NCBI GenBank assembly: GCA_905233625.1
Contig: CAJOFJ010000002.1
Location: forward strand, 83,284 to 147,283
From: an uncultured Bacteroidales bacterium
GTDB taxonomy: Bacteria; Bacteroidota; Bacteroidia; Bacteroidales; WCHB1-69
DNA length: 64,000 nt
Direction of reading: 5' to 3'
Shown here piece after piece: positions 8,368 to 16,398 of the stretch; within the stretch, counting starts at the first letter, position 1; each line of letters begins with the position of its first letter. The notes under the pieces are model-generated. The model was not told the origin of the DNA, did no database searches, and was given only the letters and a program-made list of their open reading frames with translations. Both the position numbers and the translations under genes were made by a program.

Positions 8368-10250
8368 TCTGCCACATATTTAGGTATTAAACCATAGTCT
8401 TGGTCTTCAGTGAAAACATACCGTGTTTCAAAATATTCCAAATCTTTCCAGTACTCTGGGTCGGCATGTTCCACCATAATAATCTGAAAACCTTTATCGT
8501 CACTCACATTCTGACCCATAAAACTGTTTATCAACCTGAAAGCCTCTTCCAATCTGCTTCGGTCATCGGTTTTTGCTATAGTCAAATCACCTGCTTCTTG
8601 CCGTCTTCTGCTATTGTTGCCATAATAGGGAATGCTGGGCTGGTCGATAAACAGGAAACTCGGCACAAACGAATGTTCCCTGCTGCACAGATATTGGTGC
8701 AAACCAAGGAAGAAGCACAAGTGCATAAACATGAAGTTCGACTTACTGCCTATATTGCGAATCGGGAAAGCCTCATCGGGTCTTTGTAGCTTCAGTCGCA
8801 CATTCTTCTTGTCGAATATAACCTCACAGTTTCTGTAGGAAATTGACATGCCCGTCTGGTCATCATAATAACTCTTTACGTCTTTCAAAAATGCCTTTTC
8901 CGTGTTCTCATTTTCCCTGATAACAATTTCAAGGTCTTTGGCATCAGTAGCATATTGGTCTTTCAACTTGTTGTATTTCAAGTCACCAATATACTTCTCT
9001 TCTTTTTTCTCCAAGCCCTTTATCTGCTCAGCCAGCGTAACCAGTTTGACAAGCATATTCGGATCAAAAACACAATCTATGGCTTCTTGGTTTTCCTTGA
9101 TTTTTGCCGACACCTGATTATACTCTTCTTTCAGTTTCTGAAGATTGGTCTCAAACTCTGGCGGCAATTCGTCTGGTTTCAACGTATTCTTCTTAGAAGC
9201 CGTAAAGGCTTCTTCCAACGAGGCAAACAATGCGATGGAATCCTCACTCATCACTTGTCGGTTCAGATATTTCTCAAGATATTCAAAGGGTTTCAAGCTG
9301 TCTTCCACTTTCTTTGCATATCTGATGGCCCTGTTGTATTCGTATTTCAGCTTCTTATAACTGTATATCTCAATCTTAAGTTTCTGCTGTCTGTCTGATA
9401 GTTCTGCCAACTCTTTCAGTTTAGCGTGGCTACGCTTTATCCGATTAAAATGATCAACAGCCTCTTTTATCCGAGCCAAAACCACCTCCGTGTCAAAAGC
9501 CTCACTTTTGTCAATTAACCCAATTGCTTTGGCTGTTGCCAACACTGCATTATACTTCTTTTCGTATGCTTGCCTGTTCTTCTCGTCGTTGGTTTTATTC
9601 CGATCTTCCTTCTTGATGCTTTCATCCAGTGTCTTCACCTTTTCTGTCAGTTCAGCCTCTTTCTTCTCATCTGCCCCAAGGCTGATTTTCAGAATGCGCG
9701 AGTCAAAACCTATCATATCATCATCATCAAAGAACAAGGTATCCAAATATCGGTTTGCCGTCGCAATGATTTCCTCAGTCAGGAAATTCAGCAACAGGGT
9801 ATGCCTGAATGTCAGGGCCAACTTTTTCTTGTTGTCTCCCATCAGTATTTGCGGTATGGCGAATTCCTTGTTCAAGAAGTCAAGTACATCCTGTCTTTTC
9901 ACCTCTGGCGTAGGCCGGGGGTGACTGCCCTGTGGAAACTCATCCGTGTCCTTTGCCCAATAAATATCTTGATTAATCCTTCCGTTGAAAGGTGACTTCC
10001 TTGCCACCACATAGTCGCGACCATTCAGATGGAATGAAAGGCCATACCAGCTCACATTATTATTGATCACATCATCCACAATGGTCGATTCCTGCGCCAT
10101 CAAACAATAGTCGATTATTCGCAGAATGGAGGACTTGCCCGTAGAGGAATCCCCCGTAACAACATTCACCTTGTTAGGATGAAATTCATAGTCCTGCGGC
10201 TCAGGATGGTTGTTAAACCAAAGCCTTATCTTCTTGATGTAAAAGTTCAT
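8364..10250 (-). CDS. DUF3732 SMC/Rad50-like ATPase of an ABC-three-component system
   Basis: A 628-residue ABC-class ATPase of the SMC/Rad50 type. Walker A is GDSSTGKS at residues 33-40. Residues of about 190-440 are rich in Lys/Glu and heptad-like, consistent with a coiled-coil arm. The C-terminal half carries the DUF3732 signature FLFIDQPS near residue 532 (Walker B followed by a Gln in place of the usual Glu region) and IIMVEHAD near residue 590. DUF3732 ATPases are the core of ABC-3C conflict systems, where they are thought to sense invading nucleic acid or stalled processes and to license an effector. The start overlaps the preceding middle-component gene by 4 bases (ATGA). Confidence 0.85.
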   Translation of the reverse strand: MNFYIKKIRLWFNNHPEPQDYEFHPNKVNVVTGDSSTGKSSILRIIDYCLMAQESTIVDDVINNNVSWYGLSFHLNGRDYVVARKSPFNGRINQDIYWAKDTDEFPQGSHPRPTPEVKRQDVLDFLNKEFAIPQILMGDNKKKLALTFRHTLLLNFLTEEIIATANRYLDTLFFDDDDMIGFDSRILKISLGADEKKEAELTEKVKTLDESIKKEDRNKTNDEKNRQAYEKKYNAVLATAKAIGLIDKSEAFDTEVVLARIKEAVDHFNRIKRSHAKLKELAELSDRQQKLKIEIYSYKKLKYEYNRAIRYAKKVEDSLKPFEYLEKYLNRQVMSEDSIALFASLEEAFTASKKNTLKPDELPPEFETNLQKLKEEYNQVSAKIKENQEAIDCVFDPNMLVKLVTLAEQIKGLEKKEEKYIGDLKYNKLKDQYATDAKDLEIVIRENENTEKAFLKDVKSYYDDQTGMSISYRNCEVIFDKKNVRLKLQRPDEAFPIRNIGSKSNFMFMHLCFFLGLHQYLCSREHSFVPSFLFIDQPSIPYYGNNSRRRQEAGDLTIAKTDDRSRLEEAFRLINSFMGQNVSDDKGFQIIMVEHADPEYWKDLEYFETRYVFTEDQDYGLIPKYVAE

Positions 10251-10675
10251 ACGTCAATCCACATTTGATGATACAGCACATCGGTGTCTATACTCTCATA
10301 CTTGAAAAAAATCTCATTTATATCCGAAAGCACCTCTGTCAGCAACTCACAATCTCCTCTCTCTATTTCTTCACACAATCTCAGCCCATTTTCAGTGACT
10401 TCAAGTTGGTTGCCGTTTCTGCGCAGACAACCTCCTTCTGTCAGCATTGTCATACTATTGACAATAACCCCCAGCAGGTCGCCATTCAACTGTCCATAAA
10501 TCGCCATCAGAGTCTTGGTATCATTTGCCGGTGTTTGCATAGCCTTCTTTCTGAGATTAGCTTGCATCAATAGGTTGACCATGCCCGTCGCAAAAGGAAC
10601 CTCGCATGGCCCTTTTCTGACAACCTGCATGATTACGCTACCCACCAAGGCTTCGTTGTTTACTCTATAGTCCAT
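10247..10675 (-). CDS. ABC-3C middle component (small winged-helix-like protein)
   Basis: A 142-residue protein between the DUF3732 ATPase and the nuclease-like gene, in the position and size class of ABC-3C middle components. The N-terminal half is hydrophobic and helical (EALVGSVIMQVVRKGPCEV, the latter part typical of the family). The segment LTEGGCLRRNGNQLEVTENGLRLCEEI at residues 78-104 looks like the recognition part of a winged helix-turn-helix with its TENG turn. It overlaps both neighbours (16 bases upstream, 4 downstream), so all three are likely made in fixed ratio. The role expected from the family is as an adaptor between ATPase and effector. There is no catalytic motif. Confidence 0.7.
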   Translation of the reverse strand: MDYRVNNEALVGSVIMQVVRKGPCEVPFATGMVNLLMQANLRKKAMQTPANDTKTLMAIYGQLNGDLLGVIVNSMTMLTEGGCLRRNGNQLEVTENGLRLCEEIERGDCELLTEVLSDINEIFFKYESIDTDVLYHQMWIDV

Positions 10676-11895
10676 TCTTCTCCGTTATATTTTTCCTTCC
10701 AATCATACCGCCAGCCTATCTTGGGCGATTTGCTATCAGAGAAATAATAGAAACACCCGTTGGAAGAATCCATATTCAATGGTTCTCCGTCAAACAGAAG
10801 GTGTTCGTCCCTTACACCTTTCACCACTACTTTAGCTGCATTTTTAATCTCGTCAGGTGTTGAATGTTCATTTATTTCGTCATTCTGCTCACCAAAATGG
10901 TTGTCCCATCTGGTTTTCACATCACGTTCAAAACTCACTCTATCGTCATCGCCTCCTGCATCCAATGCATTGTAATAGTCATTTTCAAAACGTAGTCGCT
11001 GTTCGGTCAATTCTTTCACCTTTTCTATTGACTTCGATTTGAAGTCATCAATGTCCCGTAGCTGTTTAATGAAAGTTTGTTCCAACGGTTTCTCTGGGAC
11101 AACAACCACTTTGTTGGTAGCCACAAATTTGCGGTCTTTCATTTTTCTGAACAGTTCACCGAAATCCTTGTCGAAACCCTCCAAGTCATATTCCAGAACT
11201 ATCCCTTTAAGCATCTCCGCAATTCTCCCATAAAGGGTTCTTCTCAGATTTTTAGCGTTTGCTTCCCTGAAATGCTGCTGATTCACCAGCCAATAATCAA
11301 TGTCTGATACAATGTCGTCGTCGCTCTTGAACTCAGGTTTCACTTTCAGCAAGAACTCTTTCAGCAGGGCAAATTCATTGACGTTCTTTGTATAATAGTA
11401 GATGGTTTTCTTATCTTCTTTCTCTTCTTTCTCGGGTTCTTTTACTTTGGGTTCTACGGCAGCCTGCTCAGCTAAATATTTTTTCAAATGTTCCCATTTC
11501 CCTTCGTTTTGCTGATATTCACCGAGCAACCGAAAAAACTGGTTAGTGTCAGTGGCTTTGTTCGAAATAATCACAAACTCGCTTTGCTCTATCCATATGC
11601 GTTGGGCGTTTTCGTCGCCTTGTTTCTTGATGATAGTTACCCACATGCTCAAAGTCTTCCACAAGTCAGTGTCCCTGTCAGACATGCGTTTAATGGCAGA
11701 AGGCTTGGAATTGATTGTGTGTTTCAACTGGTAGTAAGTCCGGGCCTCTTCATTTTCTGTTTCTGTCCCCACATCATCTATCTTTTCCAGCGAGACAGTC
11801 TCCCCTCTCTGCATCGTCAATAAACGATACAGGAAATAGTAAACCTGATAAATAAGGCCAGCAATCGAGCCACCGGCATTACTGTCGTTATTCAT
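10660..11895 (-). CDS. ABC-3C effector with Cap4/DUF4297-like nuclease N-terminus
   Basis: A 411-residue protein. Residues 7-60 show the pattern of the DUF4297/Cap4-type PD-(D/E)XK dsDNA nuclease domain: GGSIAGLIYQVYYFLYRLL, then VSLEKIDDVGTE, then YYQLKHT, where Glu, Asp and the Q-x-K strand would be the catalytic set. The middle (about 150-180) is a Lys/Glu-rich linker. The C-terminal region (about 250-411) ends with GCFYYFSDSKSPKIGWRYDWKEKY and probably corresponds to the ABC-3C C-terminal partner domain. It begins 8 bases after the stop of the upstream RelE-tail gene and overlaps the middle-component gene by 16 bases. The predicted role is DNA cleavage upon activation by the DUF3732 ATPase, inferred from fold and context. 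Confidence 0.72.
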   Translation of the reverse strand: MNNDSNAGGSIAGLIYQVYYFLYRLLTMQRGETVSLEKIDDVGTETENEEARTYYQLKHTINSKPSAIKRMSDRDTDLWKTLSMWVTIIKKQGDENAQRIWIEQSEFVIISNKATDTNQFFRLLGEYQQNEGKWEHLKKYLAEQAAVEPKVKEPEKEEKEDKKTIYYYTKNVNEFALLKEFLLKVKPEFKSDDDIVSDIDYWLVNQQHFREANAKNLRRTLYGRIAEMLKGIVLEYDLEGFDKDFGELFRKMKDRKFVATNKVVVVPEKPLEQTFIKQLRDIDDFKSKSIEKVKELTEQRLRFENDYYNALDAGGDDDRVSFERDVKTRWDNHFGEQNDEINEHSTPDEIKNAAKVVVKGVRDEHLLFDGEPLNMDSSNGCFYYFSDSKSPKIGWRYDWKEKYNGEEWTIE

Positions 11896-11903
11896 ACAAA
11901 AAA

Positions 11904-12833
11904 CTATAATATCCCTTGTCTCATGCGTTCCACCACGGCTTTCGCAAACCTGAAGTCCGCATCTTGGTCTTTTCCATGATGAATCGTTTTGCTGCCAAAT
12001 AAAGCGATATATATGGCGTCTGCATCACATTCAAAGTAAACCCTAAAGCCGTTCCCGACCTGCCGTAACTCATGAACCTTACTGGTTCTGTCCTTTTGGT
12101 CTTGCTTCACGATATTCATGTTATTGTTGTTTGCCGGGAAAAGAAGGCCTCCGTTTATTGCATCCTCGAAACGTTGGACAATCAGTTGTTGCAGTTCAAT
12201 CCCCAATGAATCCCAGTCTTGTTTGAACATATTACTGCAATAGACTTTGCCATGCCGTCGCAGCAAGTCCATAAGTCTATTCCAAGGTTCCGTGACAGGC
12301 GGCAACGGCGGTGTTAGTAGTTTGGCAATTTCGTCACTATTGTCTATGTGCCAATTAGGAATTTGCTTGATGGTTTCTTCCTCGTTCTGTACATCTTTTA
12401 TCACCAAATCCAAAACATCATTACAAAAACGCGGCTCCACAGGCAACGTTGCGGCTATCATATTCAGTTTTTGAGCCACCAAAAGCATGTGTGCTTTACA
12501 ATCATTGCACAAGCATTCTTGGTTGAGTTCCAAATCTCCAGAAAACTGGTCCTCTTCATATTTCAAAGGAGTATTGCTCTCAACCAATTTACTGGCATAA
12601 GTGAATAACGTTGGGTTTGATTTCAATTGCACCAACAAACTCCTAAGCGTCATACTGCAAAGGGTTACATTGTCCACATAGTCACTCGTAGCCCAATGCT
12701 GCGACAAATCAAGCAAATCATTCTTGTGAAGCTCCTTATACTTTATCACCAAGTTCCGGAAAAGGTCAGCAACATCTTTTCCTTGTTCCGGTTGGTCAGG
12801 AAGACTATCGTTCAAATAAAATTTGACTGGCAT
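11904..12833 (-). CDS. Uncharacterised protein with RelE/ParE-like C-terminal segment
   Basis: I do not recognise the N-terminal 240 residues. They are helical, with a CLCNDC cysteine cluster near residue 109 that could bind metal. The last 57 residues look like the beta-sheet core and terminal helix of a RelE/ParE/HigB-type toxin: VHELRQVGNGFRVYFECDA, then IYIALFGSKTIHH, then FRFAKAVVERMRQ. This matches the toxin pattern of a strand pair ending in a basic or aromatic position followed by a helix. The gene lies 18 bases after the DUF3696 ATPase and 8 bases before the nuclease-like gene, as the third member of the DUF262-DUF3696 cluster. It could be that system's effector, but this rests on weak resemblance. 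Confidence 0.5.
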   Translation of the reverse strand: MPVKFYLNDSLPDQPEQGKDVADLFRNLVIKYKELHKNDLLDLSQHWATSDYVDNVTLCSMTLRSLLVQLKSNPTLFTYASKLVESNTPLKYEEDQFSGDLELNQECLCNDCKAHMLLVAQKLNMIAATLPVEPRFCNDVLDLVIKDVQNEEETIKQIPNWHIDNSDEIAKLLTPPLPPVTEPWNRLMDLLRRHGKVYCSNMFKQDWDSLGIELQQLIVQRFEDAINGGLLFPANNNNMNIVKQDQKDRTSKVHELRQVGNGFRVYFECDADAIYIALFGSKTIHHGKDQDADFRFAKAVVERMRQGIL

Positions 12834-12851
12834 TCTCCTATCCTTTTACTT

Positions 12852-13835
12852 TTATAACAACCTCTCTGCATTATCCATAAACTGGCTGAACATGTCTTTG
12901 GGCCAACTGCTCAGACTACCGTTCTCCTGAAGCATCGGATATTCTATTTCAGTTGTGTCCTCGGCATTGAGTCTGAACCAAGCCAAACATACTTTTTCTG
13001 AAAATCCGGAGTGCTCCTTGGCATAGATGCGAACACCGTCAAACACATGGTCACTGTGTGTCTCCACTACTATTTGAGCCCCAGACTCAACGGCACGACA
13101 AATCAAATCAGCCAATGCCGTCTGACCTTTGGCATGAATATGGGCTTCTGGATTTTCAAGCAGTACAATGCTATTTTTGTCAACCACTCCCATCAAGATG
13201 GCAACAATTATGGGTAGCGTATAGCTCAGACCAAAACCCACATTGGTTGGCCAAAAATCATTATAGGTGGCAGTATGGGCTTCTTGTCCAGGCACCTTGT
13301 CCATATTAAACCTAACACCAGGACTAATTTCCTTGAGCCATCCTTGCACCACAAACTTGAAGCCCTCACCTTCCGTATTGTCTGTTAGCATAATATCGGG
13401 TAGCACAATACCTGCATCGCTGCACTCCTCAATACAACGCAGCACATTCGTACCACGTCCATCCAAACCACCGTTTTTCTTACTGGGATATATAGTCTGA
13501 GGACCGATACGATCAGCACCCATATAAATGATTTTCGGGAAGTCTGGATATTGCTCCATCCTGGCCGAATAACTTATCTTCTTTTCACCCTTGATACCAT
13601 AGTTGGCAGCGATTTCCATCCGTTTCTCATGTTTGTTGCGAAGAATGTCTTCGTCACCGCAATCTTCAGGAAACACTTTATACTCATGTTGTGCTACACG
13701 ACCTAATATGCGTAAAGATTGTATGACAGAACTCTTGCCGCTACTGTTAAGCCCGGCAAGCACATTCAGTTCTTTCAAAGGTATCAGTTGATGACGAATT
13801 GATTTAAAACCGTCTATGGTTAGTATTTCTATCAT
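12852..13835 (-). CDS. DUF3696-type AAA/ABC ATPase
   Basis: A 327-residue ATPase of the AAA_15/OLD-like group. It has IDGFKSIRHQLIPL at the N-terminus, Walker A GLNSSGKS at 28-35, Walker B plus signature VLLENPEAHIHAKGQ near residue 225, the switch His in VVETHSDHVFDGVRI near 257, and a C-terminal SLSSWPKDMFSQFMDNAERLL tail typical of DUF3696. Such ATPases accompany DUF262 proteins in several bacterial defence loci, including, as I recall it, the Menshen type. It starts with an ATGA overlap to the DUF262 gene and is followed by the RelE-tail gene, forming a coupled three-gene unit. The likely role is a sensor or DNA-bound switch. Confidence 0.8.
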   Translation of the reverse strand: MIEILTIDGFKSIRHQLIPLKELNVLAGLNSSGKSSVIQSLRILGRVAQHEYKVFPEDCGDEDILRNKHEKRMEIAANYGIKGEKKISYSARMEQYPDFPKIIYMGADRIGPQTIYPSKKNGGLDGRGTNVLRCIEECSDAGIVLPDIMLTDNTEGEGFKFVVQGWLKEISPGVRFNMDKVPGQEAHTATYNDFWPTNVGFGLSYTLPIIVAILMGVVDKNSIVLLENPEAHIHAKGQTALADLICRAVESGAQIVVETHSDHVFDGVRIYAKEHSGFSEKVCLAWFRLNAEDTTEIEYPMLQENGSLSSWPKDMFSQFMDNAERLL

Positions 13836-15244
13836 TTATACTTGTTGATTAAGTTTGAAACAATTGAATATCTGTATTGCACACTGTTTTTTTTCATACT
13901 GTCTCTTGAAATGGCTATCACAAAGTTGTCGGTGTATAAGTAATCTGCATATTCTGCCAATAATTGTGTCTTATTCCGTAGTAGATTCGAAAATTCCACA
14001 TCAGTCAGTTTAGAAAGCATAACGCCCCATGTCTCAAACAGTGACTTATTGATGGGGGTTCGCCTGTTATCTGGCAGACTTTTCCTAAATGCATGAGAGC
14101 CAAAAAGTTCTTGTCCGCGATTCATGGCTTTCTCAAAGGATTCCACTATCTCCCTTTTTGTCAACACGGTAATGTCTTCCAGTATAACATTCCCTTCTTT
14201 CACAAGTTTCTTCATATCTCTGTTGTCCAGCCCTGGCATAGCATTATAAATCATCATCGTATCACCAAGCCAAGTGTCAACATTGACCGATTTGTTATAC
14301 CGTTGATAATCCCGTATCAAGAAGGCCACAAACCTAAGCACCAACTCCTTGTCCTCCATACGTAAGCTTTTGACAGACCAATCTGTCGCATCTTTGAAGC
14401 ATCGCATGTCTGCCAGTTCATTCAACAACAACGAGCATTCTCCCCCGTAAAGTGCATTGCGGATTTCTTGGGGACTCAATATCATCCCTCCTGTATTGAT
14501 ACGTTTGAAAATATTTCTTTTCACATCCTCTGGTGTTCCAGGGTTGATAACGGTAAATGTAAACTCCGTTTCCATAATCCTGTTGATGTAGAGTGTGGGC
14601 AGTTCTGCCATATTATGGCCATTCAACTGAGATCCGCAAAACTCCAAGCCTGATAGCCTGAAACCATGACCTTTCTTAGAAACATCCATTGTCTTAAGAT
14701 AATCCTGTCCTAAAACAAAATCCCTAATAGTGCTAAGACGTTGCAACCCATCAACAACAGTCCAGCCTCCTTTCGCATCGGCTGCAACATAAAACATGGG
14801 AATGGGTATGCACAAAAGCAAAGACTCAATCAATTGACATTTTCGAGTTTCGTCCCAAACTTCTTTACGTTGGAAACCGGGATTAAGCCTTATCGTATTT
14901 TGTTCCATTCTACGAATGATGGCATCCATCGTGATTACTCGTTTTTCAATGGAAATAGTAGAAGGATCGAATGGTTGTTTTGATTCGTCATCTTCATCGG
15001 CCTCATCTTCTACACCTATTACCTCCTCATTCATCAGTTTCTTTTCAAGGAGTTCTATCGTTTGTCGCAACTCATCGGAAGCATTATGTTTCACCTGCAA
15101 AGATGCTTTATCGAGCCTACCATCCTGAAATTGCAAACTGATTTTGGAGCCATCGGTTTCTCTGATAAAATAAAGAGACGGTGTGCTACCTGTTAATACA
15201 TTTGGTAGCTCAGGATATGGGATATATTCTCTTTGTTCATTCAT
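13832..15244 (-). CDS. DUF262 (ParB/Srx-fold) protein
   Basis: A 470-residue DUF262 protein. The family folds like ParB/sulfiredoxin nucleotidases, and related proteins (GmrS, SspE) hydrolyse NTP and drive DNA restriction. The hallmarks are RLNPGFQRKEVWDE (the FQR of DUF262) and VVDGLQRLSTIRDF, a variant of the DGQQR motif in which the first Gln is Leu. KRINTGGMILSPQEIRNALY further on is also typical. An acidic run follows residue 75. No HNH motif is obvious at the C-terminus, so the effector may lie elsewhere. The ATG at 15244 is preferred over a GTG at 15268. It is the first gene of the long minus-strand array, and a -7 box lies at 15316-15323. Confidence 0.82.
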   Translation of the reverse strand: MNEQREYIPYPELPNVLTGSTPSLYFIRETDGSKISLQFQDGRLDKASLQVKHNASDELRQTIELLEKKLMNEEVIGVEDEADEDDESKQPFDPSTISIEKRVITMDAIIRRMEQNTIRLNPGFQRKEVWDETRKCQLIESLLLCIPIPMFYVAADAKGGWTVVDGLQRLSTIRDFVLGQDYLKTMDVSKKGHGFRLSGLEFCGSQLNGHNMAELPTLYINRIMETEFTFTVINPGTPEDVKRNIFKRINTGGMILSPQEIRNALYGGECSLLLNELADMRCFKDATDWSVKSLRMEDKELVLRFVAFLIRDYQRYNKSVNVDTWLGDTMMIYNAMPGLDNRDMKKLVKEGNVILEDITVLTKREIVESFEKAMNRGQELFGSHAFRKSLPDNRRTPINKSLFETWGVMLSKLTDVEFSNLLRNKTQLLAEYADYLYTDNFVIAISRDSMKKNSVQYRYSIVSNLINKYK

Positions 15245-15527
15245 ATTGCTATTTTCACTAATTATCACTTATGCATCATGATTTAACTTGCCAAATCATA
15301 GGCTCTTTCACAACGCAAAGATACAAAATATCTTTTATAAAAAAATGGCATGTTACCCAATGCATTCAATACTACCCTTGACATATAGTGTCCCACTATC
15401 ATGGTGAGCAGCATACAGTAGTACAGCAGTAGCGGGGTTTTTGCGATGCGTTTGTTATTGGCAGAATTGTTGGGTATGGTTATATATGTGATGAAGGGTG
15501 GATTGTTTCTTTAGGGATTAACAAAGT
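15245..15527. other. Gene-free spacer between the DUF262 array and the DUF4276 pair
   Basis: This holds the promoter box at 15316-15323 and otherwise AT-rich sequence. It is a likely join between two independently acquired defence modules. No gene is seen in it on either strand. Confidence 0.5.
15316..15323 (-). promoter_or_regulatory. -7 box at the head of the ten-gene defence array
   Basis: The minus strand reads TATCTTTG followed by C, a consensus Bacteroidota -7 box, 72 bases upstream of the DUF262 ATG. The -33 position falls in a T-rich run near 15344-15350. I saw no comparable box in the gaps downstream as far as 2.3 kb. Confidence 0.6.
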
Positions 15528-15743
15528 CTAAAACATCAGCTTCCCATTATCCGGTGTTTCAAATGCATTACAGTCGGTCAAATATTGCAATAGGCCCTGA
15601 AAATCTCTCCCGTAAAGTGTGCTGGTGAAATGATGAAGCTTCGTCATCACTTTAATATAGGAATGGACGATGCTTTGACGGCTGCATACAAATCCACCTT
15701 CCACCAACCGCCCTTGGCGGGGCCGGTGCGGGTGATTATTCAT
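15528..15743 (-). pseudogene. Possible gene remnant after DUF4276 (71 codons)
   Basis: An open frame of 71 codons starts at ATG 15743, overlapping the end of the DUF4276 gene (the stop TAA lies at 15736-15738). Its C-terminal half (SYIKVMTKLHHFTSTLYG, then DFQGLLQYLTDC) looks protein-like, but the N-terminal part (HPHRPRQGRLVEGG) overlaps a GC-rich hairpin. I recognise no family. It may be a short tail gene or the remains of a larger one. Confidence 0.25.
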
Positions 15744-16398
15744 CTTGGCACCTCTGCACAAGATTCTGCACCCATTTCGCAAATCTCGTACAACGTGCAA
15801 GAATAGTATCCATTCCCACTTCAAGTGCCAGTAAATTCCCTAAAATTACTTTGTCGTAGTCTGGAATTAATGACAGTAAGCGTTTTGAGGGTGCCGTTTC
15901 GGGTGAAGAATTAATGTCTTCCGGATTTTTGAATGCCTCAACAATAGCTGCTGTCTGTATAGACAGTTCTTTATCACAATACTTTTCAAAACCCTTATTG
16001 GAAGAAAATACCAAGGCTTCAAACTCATGGCGTTGGATATACGGGATAAACCTGCGATCGTTCACTTCATTCGCCAATGCTTCCTCCAGTGCACTTATCT
16101 GCATCGTCGAATCTGCTTTCTTCATGGCATCATCGTATCCTGGCATATTGCTGGGAATTCTGAAAAAATCAACGAAAGTGGTCACAAGCAATTGCCTGCC
16201 AGATGTCTCTTTAAGCAAACCATTAATCGTATTCATTAAGTGGGTTGCATTCACATGGCCTCCCCTACCGTGTTTACTTGTCTTTATCAATACAGGAGTA
16301 ACATCAAATATAGCGTGTCCATTCAACCAAGGACGGAGCACTGTATTAACGAATTCCTGTTCTGTCTGTCCCTCAACTACAATATACAATCGTTTCAT
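15736..16398 (-). CDS. DUF4276 (TOPRIM-fold) protein, partner of the ATPase
   Basis: A 220-residue DUF4276 protein. The motif VVEGQTEQEF at the start gives the TOPRIM glutamate, TTFVDFFRIPSNMPGY near residue 78 gives the acidic pair of the next TOPRIM strand, and IQRHEFEALVFSS near residue 118 is the DUF4276 signature. The family resembles RloB/AbiL-type and OLD-associated TOPRIM nucleases that act with an ATPase. The start at 16398 gives a TAATG overlap with the ATPase stop, so the pair is translationally coupled; a longer frame to 16431 would overlap the ATPase coding region. Expected role: nuclease effector of a two-gene phage-defence system. Confidence 0.82.
   Translation of the reverse strand: MKRLYIVVEGQTEQEFVNTVLRPWLNGHAIFDVTPVLIKTSKHGRGGHVNATHLMNTINGLLKETSGRQLLVTTFVDFFRIPSNMPGYDDAMKKADSTMQISALEEALANEVNDRRFIPYIQRHEFEALVFSSNKGFEKYCDKELSIQTAAIVEAFKNPEDINSSPETAPSKRLLSLIPDYDKVILGNLLALEVGMDTILARCTRFAKWVQNLVQRCQDE

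Noticed and set aside
15381..15396. Possible solo IS end (TAGTGTCCCACTA resembles the IS repeat TAGTGTCCACTA)
   Set aside because: It has one extra base and no following A-run, and no transposase remnant lies nearby; probably chance.
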